Of a DNA stretch of 9,076 nucleotides, positions 6,049 through 9,076 are shown piece by piece. The stretch's first letter is position 1. Each line of letters opens with the position of its first letter. The stretch comes from Pseudopedobacter saltans. GTDB lineage: Bacteria > Bacteroidota > Bacteroidia > Chitinophagales > Chitinophagaceae. Under the pieces are notes generated by a model, which saw only the letters and a list, made by a program, of their open reading frames with translations, searched no databases and was not told the DNA's origin. The translations under genes and the position numbers were made by a program. The stretch is from contig QFOI01000120.1 of the NCBI GenBank assembly GCA_003241175.1, positions 1 to 9,076 of the forward strand, given 5' to 3'.

Positions 6049-6057
6049 CTTCGTTTT

Positions 6058-7404
6058 ATGAAAAAAAACTTTCTGTTTTTTACTTTTTGTTGCTATATGT
6101 TAATTTCTAGAGCCCAAAATGTCAATCTTCCAAAAGTAGAGGTAGAGGCAAGAACTTCTTTTAGCAAGGATCGCTTCGGAATGTTTATCCATTGGGGACT
6201 TTTCAGTTTATTGGGAGATGGAGAATGGGTTTTGAATAATAGAAATATTCCTTTTGAAAACTATAAATTACTAGAAAAAAGTTTTAATCCTGTTGATTTT
6301 GATGCGGACAAGTGGGTAAGTGTGGCAAAGGCGGGAGGTATGAAGTATATAACACTCGTTACCAGACACCACGATGGATTTAGTCTTTGGGATACAAAAT
6401 ATTCTGATTTCAATATCATGCACACTCCCTACAAAAAAGATATTGTAAAGCAGTTGGCCGACGCCTGTCATCAGCAAGGATTGAAAATATTTTTCTACTA
6501 CTCTTTATTGGATTGGGGTAGGGAAGACTATTCGTTCTCGACTGGTAGAACGGGAAAAGGCACTGGTCGTAAATCGCAAAAAGATTGGAACGCCTATATC
6601 CAATTCATGAAAAATCAACTAACGGAACTATTGACCAACTATGGCGAGGTTGCAGGTATTTGGTTTGATGGTTATTGGGATCAAATGCCTGTAGAAAGCT
6701 CAACTAGAAAAGATTCCGATGTATATGTTGATTGGCATATTAAAGAGATCTACGATTTGATACACAAGTTGCAGCCCCAGTGTTTGATTGGTAATAACCA
6801 TCACATGAAACCTATGCCTGGTGAGGATTTTCAGATGTTTGAACAAGATGTTCCCGGTGAAAATTCTCATGGTTTGAGTTTTCAGAAACCTTCTGACTTG
6901 CCATTGGAAACTTGTGCAACGATGAACAATAATTGGGGCTATGATATCAAAGACGATTCCTATAAAAGCTTTCCAAAACTTATTGCTCTATTAGTAAAGT
7001 CGGCCGGCGCGGGAGCTAATCTTTTGCTCAATATTGGGCCTCTTCCTAATGGAGAAATTCAGTCAGGATTTTCGAGTCGCATAGATTCTATGGGCAACTG
7101 GATGCGTACCTATGGAGCATCGGTGTACAATACAAATGGAGGCTATATTGCGCAACAGCAATGGGGCGTCATAACACAAACGCCAGATAAGATGTTTATT
7201 CATATACTTAATAAACCAAATGGCAATATAACTTTGCCTTCATTTCCATTTAAAAAAATAAAGAACGTATATAGTCTTAATGATCATAATATTAAAGTGA
7301 ACTACCAATTTAAGCAAGGTGTACTAACTATAGAAAACAGTGCCAATATGGAAGCGCCGCCCTACAATGATCCTGATAAAATAATAGTTGTAGAAGGAAA
7401 ATAA
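6058..7404 (+). CDS. Secreted alpha-L-fucosidase, glycoside hydrolase family 29
   Basis: Retaining exo-glycosidase that removes terminal L-fucose from glycans. I start it at ATG 6058 (448 residues) rather than the in-frame ATG 6019, because MKKNFLFFTFCCYMLISRA is a signal peptide with likely cleavage after Ala19 and a promoter -7 match lies between the two ATGs. GH29 marks are RFGMFIHWGLFS early on, TLVTRHHDGFSLWDTKYSDF (the HHDGF fucose-binding region) and GIWFDGYWDQ, in which Asp204 matches the catalytic nucleophile. The acid/base Glu is not conserved across GH29; it may lie in GEDFQMFEQDVPGE, but I cannot assign it. ANLLLNIGPLPNGEI closes the barrel, and a C-terminal beta-rich domain of about 90 residues follows. 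The protein is probably periplasmic or cell-surface exposed. It stands alone, with no SusC/SusD pair or other glycosidase in the window, and ends at a hairpin terminator. Confidence 0.93.
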   Translation: MKKNFLFFTFCCYMLISRAQNVNLPKVEVEARTSFSKDRFGMFIHWGLFSLLGDGEWVLNNRNIPFENYKLLEKSFNPVDFDADKWVSVAKAGGMKYITLVTRHHDGFSLWDTKYSDFNIMHTPYKKDIVKQLADACHQQGLKIFFYYSLLDWGREDYSFSTGRTGKGTGRKSQKDWNAYIQFMKNQLTELLTNYGEVAGIWFDGYWDQMPVESSTRKDSDVYVDWHIKEIYDLIHKLQPQCLIGNNHHMKPMPGEDFQMFEQDVPGENSHGLSFQKPSDLPLETCATMNNNWGYDIKDDSYKSFPKLIALLVKSAGAGANLLLNIGPLPNGEIQSGFSSRIDSMGNWMRTYGASVYNTNGGYIAQQQWGVITQTPDKMFIHILNKPNGNITLPSFPFKKIKNVYSLNDHNIKVNYQFKQGVLTIENSANMEAPPYNDPDKIIVVEGK

Positions 7405-7406
7405 AA

Positions 7407-7435
7407 TAAGGTCGAAACAAAAAGTTTCGACCTTA
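7407..7435. terminator. Bidirectional intrinsic terminator between the fucosidase and the small secreted protein gene
   Basis: TAAGGTCGAAAC (7407-7418) and GTTTCGACCTTA (7424-7435) form a perfect 12-bp stem with a five-A loop, two bases after the fucosidase stop codon. On the minus strand the stem is followed by TTTTATTTT, a good U-tract for the gene at 7460-7879. The plus-strand tail is weaker. Confidence 0.85.
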
Positions 7436-7459
7436 CATCATCTTAATCTAAAAACATTT

Positions 7460-7879
7460 TTAAGAGGGGTTTGTATTGTCGTCTCCAGGTCCGTCAGGTC
7501 TACCCTGTCCTCCATGGCCACCAGGTCCAGGTCTTTTGTTTTTCTTGTCGAAATCTATTACTTTTTTTGCCAACTTCTCATCACCCAGAGCTGATGTTAA
7601 ACGCTCTAGTTTCGCTTTTTCCAAAGTTTCCATTTCCGCTTTTCTATCTTTTTTTTCCTGCTTCTCCTGCTTGCGCATATCTCCCATTAGGGATTGGTTG
7701 ATTGACACAACGCTTTCAATTTGTTCCTGACTTAAACCAAGGTTGGCAGATTGATAACGTTTTACCATCATGGTATGCATGGTAGCAGAATCCATTTTTG
7801 GTGGACCTTGAGGAGGACCATCCTGTGCCATCGCTGAAACACCGATGAACAATAAAAGTGTAAAAAATAATGATTTCAT
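7460..7879 (-). CDS. Small secreted Met/Gly-rich helical protein (Spy/CpxP-like, tentative)
   Basis: Protein of 139 residues. MKSLFFTLLLFIGVSAMA is a clear signal peptide with cleavage after Ala18, so the mature protein is periplasmic or secreted. It has a Pro/Gly segment (QDGPPQGPPKMD), a Met/His cluster (Met29, Met34, His35, Met37, Met38), then LGLSQEQIESVVSINQSLM, which resembles the LTxxQ repeats of periplasmic Spy/CpxP-type proteins. A strongly charged Lys/Glu helix follows (about 66-92), then ALGDEKLAKKVIDFDKK, and a Gly/Pro-rich tail with one His and acidic residues. Family membership is inferred from the pattern only; a stress or envelope chaperone-like or metal-related role is possible but unproven. 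It is a single-gene unit, convergent with the fucosidase and divergent from the deacetylase across 128 bases. No strong promoter match was found; CACATTTG (minus strand, 7906-7899) is one base off TAnnTTTG. Confidence 0.8.
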   Translation of the reverse strand: MKSLFFTLLLFIGVSAMAQDGPPQGPPKMDSATMHTMMVKRYQSANLGLSQEQIESVVSINQSLMGDMRKQEKQEKKDRKAEMETLEKAKLERLTSALGDEKLAKKVIDFDKKNKRPGPGGHGGQGRPDGPGDDNTNPS

Positions 7880-8007
7880 ACATAAAGATTTTAGAATTCA
7901 AATGTGACTTTTATTCTTAAAATCGTTTACGTATCATCGATAGACAGAGAGAATGCCTCGACTTAAGCGTTTTATTCTGATAAAATAATGTTACCTTGCT
8001 ATTAACT

Positions 8008-8628
8008 ATGTATCTAGTAAAAATTCCTATTTGGTTACAGCGATTTTATCGCAACCGCTTGTTTCAATACCATACCAAAGAGAAAATACTCTATATAACT
8101 TTTGATGATGGTCCCAACAAGTCCACAACTCCCTTCATACTAAGTCAATTGAAAAAATATGGTGCAAAAGCCAGTTTTTTTTGTATTGGTAAGAATGTAG
8201 AATTGGAAAAAGAATTGTATCAACAGATATGTAATGATGGTCATCTCATAGGTAGCCACACTTATCATCACCTAAATGGCTGGCAGGAGAATGTGCATAC
8301 ATATGTCACGGATGTAATAGCTGCTGATCGCCTTTTGGAATCTGATTTTTTTAGGCCGCCTTATGGCAGGATGCGAAAAAGGCAGGAACGCGTTTTACTA
8401 CAAAAACGCCCATCGCTAAAAATTGTTATGTGGAGCGTTCTTAGCGGAGATTTTGACACGAACATTAACTCGGAAAAATGTTTGCAAAATGTTCTTGGTA
8501 ATGCAAAAGAGGGAGACATAGTCGTTTTTCATGATAGTGATAAAGCGAGTGAAAGGCTTCAATATGTATTACCTAAAACCTTAGAGCATTATGCTCGACT
8601 GGGTTACCGGTTTGATGTTTTGCATTGA
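8008..8628 (+). CDS. Polysaccharide deacetylase family protein (NodB homology, CE4)
   Basis: Metal-dependent de-N-acetylase-type protein of 206 residues. I use ATG 8008; a TTG at 7996 would add four residues but overlaps a weak -7-like site (TACCTTGC, 7992-7999), and MYLVKIPIWLQRF fits the family opening. NodB motifs are in order: TFDDGPN (31-37; Asp33 likely base, Asp34 metal ligand), HTYHH with metal-binding His84 and His88, FRPPYG (Arg116 to Gly120), WSVLSGDFD in place of the usual D-x-x-D-W, and VFHD with His175. All catalytic residues expected for activity appear present. There is no signal peptide, only a short hydrophobic N-terminus, so it may be cytoplasmic or membrane-associated. The substrate, peptidoglycan or another N-acetylated or O-acetylated sugar, is not identifiable. 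It sits 18 bases ahead of the TatD-family gene and is probably co-transcribed with it. Confidence 0.93.
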   Translation: MYLVKIPIWLQRFYRNRLFQYHTKEKILYITFDDGPNKSTTPFILSQLKKYGAKASFFCIGKNVELEKELYQQICNDGHLIGSHTYHHLNGWQENVHTYVTDVIAADRLLESDFFRPPYGRMRKRQERVLLQKRPSLKIVMWSVLSGDFDTNINSEKCLQNVLGNAKEGDIVVFHDSDKASERLQYVLPKTLEHYARLGYRFDVLH

Positions 8629-8641
8629 TTTACGACCTTTG
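8611..8641 (+). promoter_or_regulatory. Possible internal promoter for the TatD-family gene
   Basis: TTTG (8611-8614) lies exactly 19 bases before GACCTTTG (8634-8641), one base off TAnnTTTG. It straddles the end of the deacetylase gene. The predicted transcription start falls at about 8645-8648, at or next to the ATG at 8647, so any such transcript would be nearly leaderless. It could be a chance match. Confidence 0.3.
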
Positions 8642-8646
8642 CATAT

Positions 8647-9076
8647 ATGAATATAATTGATTCTCATAGTCATCCATACGTTGAGGCATTTGATGATGAT
8701 AGGTCTGAGATGTTACAGCGTGCATTCAAATCGCATATTTCCAAGATATACATGCCAGCGATCGATAGTTCTACGCATGAAAAAATGTTGGAACTAGAAG
8801 TGCAGTATCCAGAACAATTGAAGTCTATGATGGGTTTACATCCTTGCTCTGTAAAAGACGATTACCATCATGAATTGGACATCATACACAATTACCTTCA
8901 ACGACGAAAATTCGCCGCAATTGGAGAGATTGGTTTGGATTATTATTGGGACAAATCGACAATTGATATACAAAAAGAGGCGTTTCGAATCCAGATGCAA
9001 TGGGCATTAGATTTTGATCTGCCAATTGTGATTCATGCACGAGAGTCTACAATGGACTGTATCGAAATGGTAAAGC
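8647..9076 (+). CDS. TatD-family metal-dependent hydrolase (3' truncated by window end)
   Basis: The frame is open from ATG 8647 to the last base, giving 143 residues of a protein whose family is usually about 255 long; the missing part lies beyond the window. Family marks: DSHSHPY at 5-11 with metal ligands His7 and His9, the GLHP segment, GEIGLDYYWD with metal ligand Glu94, KEAFRIQMQWALDFDLPIVIHARES with metal ligand His130. These are the TIM-barrel amidohydrolase-type sites of TatD proteins, which act as metal-dependent nucleases (3'-5' exonuclease activity is known for E. coli TatD) and in some cases deacylases. There is no signal peptide; it is cytoplasmic. It begins 18 bases after the deacetylase stop codon. 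The last His and Asp ligands cannot be checked here. Confidence 0.93.
   Translation, partial: MNIIDSHSHPYVEAFDDDRSEMLQRAFKSHISKIYMPAIDSSTHEKMLELEVQYPEQLKSMMGLHPCSVKDDYHHELDIIHNYLQRRKFAAIGEIGLDYYWDKSTIDIQKEAFRIQMQWALDFDLPIVIHARESTMDCIEMVK

Noticed and set aside
6019..6057. Earlier ATG adding 13 residues to the fucosidase
   Set aside because: It would bury the signal peptide, and a perfect promoter -7 match lies after this ATG.
7471..7730. Two plus-strand frames of 76 and 84 codons opposite the small secreted protein
   Set aside because: They are antisense shadows of a gene with a clear signal peptide and terminator; the Pro/Phe/Ser-rich content comes from the complement of the Gly/Lys-rich tail.

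Overview
The window looks like chromosomal DNA from a member of the Bacteroidota, most likely a Sphingobacterium/Pedobacter-type organism. This is an inference. The evidence is AT-rich sequence, genes without recognisable Shine-Dalgarno sites, several matches to the Bacteroidota promoter (TTTG, about 19 bases, TAnnTTTG), an outer-membrane beta-barrel protein of the kind abundant in this phylum, and a TPP-riboswitch-controlled PnuT transporter locus.

Layout, left to right. (1) 1-777: C-terminal end of a large outer-membrane beta-barrel protein. (2) 844-2851: recN (DNA double-strand-break repair) followed 10 bases later by an unrecognised 112-residue zinc-ribbon protein, probably one transcript. 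(3) 2852-3117: a gene-free convergent intergenic region holding a 136-base element of nested inverted repeats with inverted termini, then a separate 10-bp hairpin. (4) 3118-4470, minus strand: promoter, TPP riboswitch and two tandem PnuC-family transporters that overlap by 4 bases. The riboswitch identifies them as thiamine-type (PnuT) transporters. (5) 4591-5406: fabI, the enoyl-ACP reductase of fatty-acid synthesis, ending at a bidirectional hairpin terminator shared with a minus-strand GNAT acetyltransferase (5466-5996). (6) 6058-7404: a secreted GH29 alpha-L-fucosidase, ending at another bidirectional terminator shared with a small secreted Met/Gly-rich protein (7460-7879, minus). (7) 8008-9076: a CE4-type polysaccharide deacetylase followed by a TatD-family metal-dependent hydrolase that runs off the window.

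Most genes are ordinary housekeeping or cell-envelope genes in short units, and compact hairpins separate the convergent pairs at 5431-5465 and 7407-7435. The two points that deserve a second look are the tandem duplicated PnuT genes behind one TPP riboswitch, without the outer-membrane receptor or thiamine kinase gene that often accompanies pnuT in this phylum, and the nested inverted-repeat element between the zinc-ribbon gene and the transporter operon. I did not find a convincing undescribed multi-gene system, phage, CRISPR array, insertion sequence with a transposase, or tRNA/rRNA gene.
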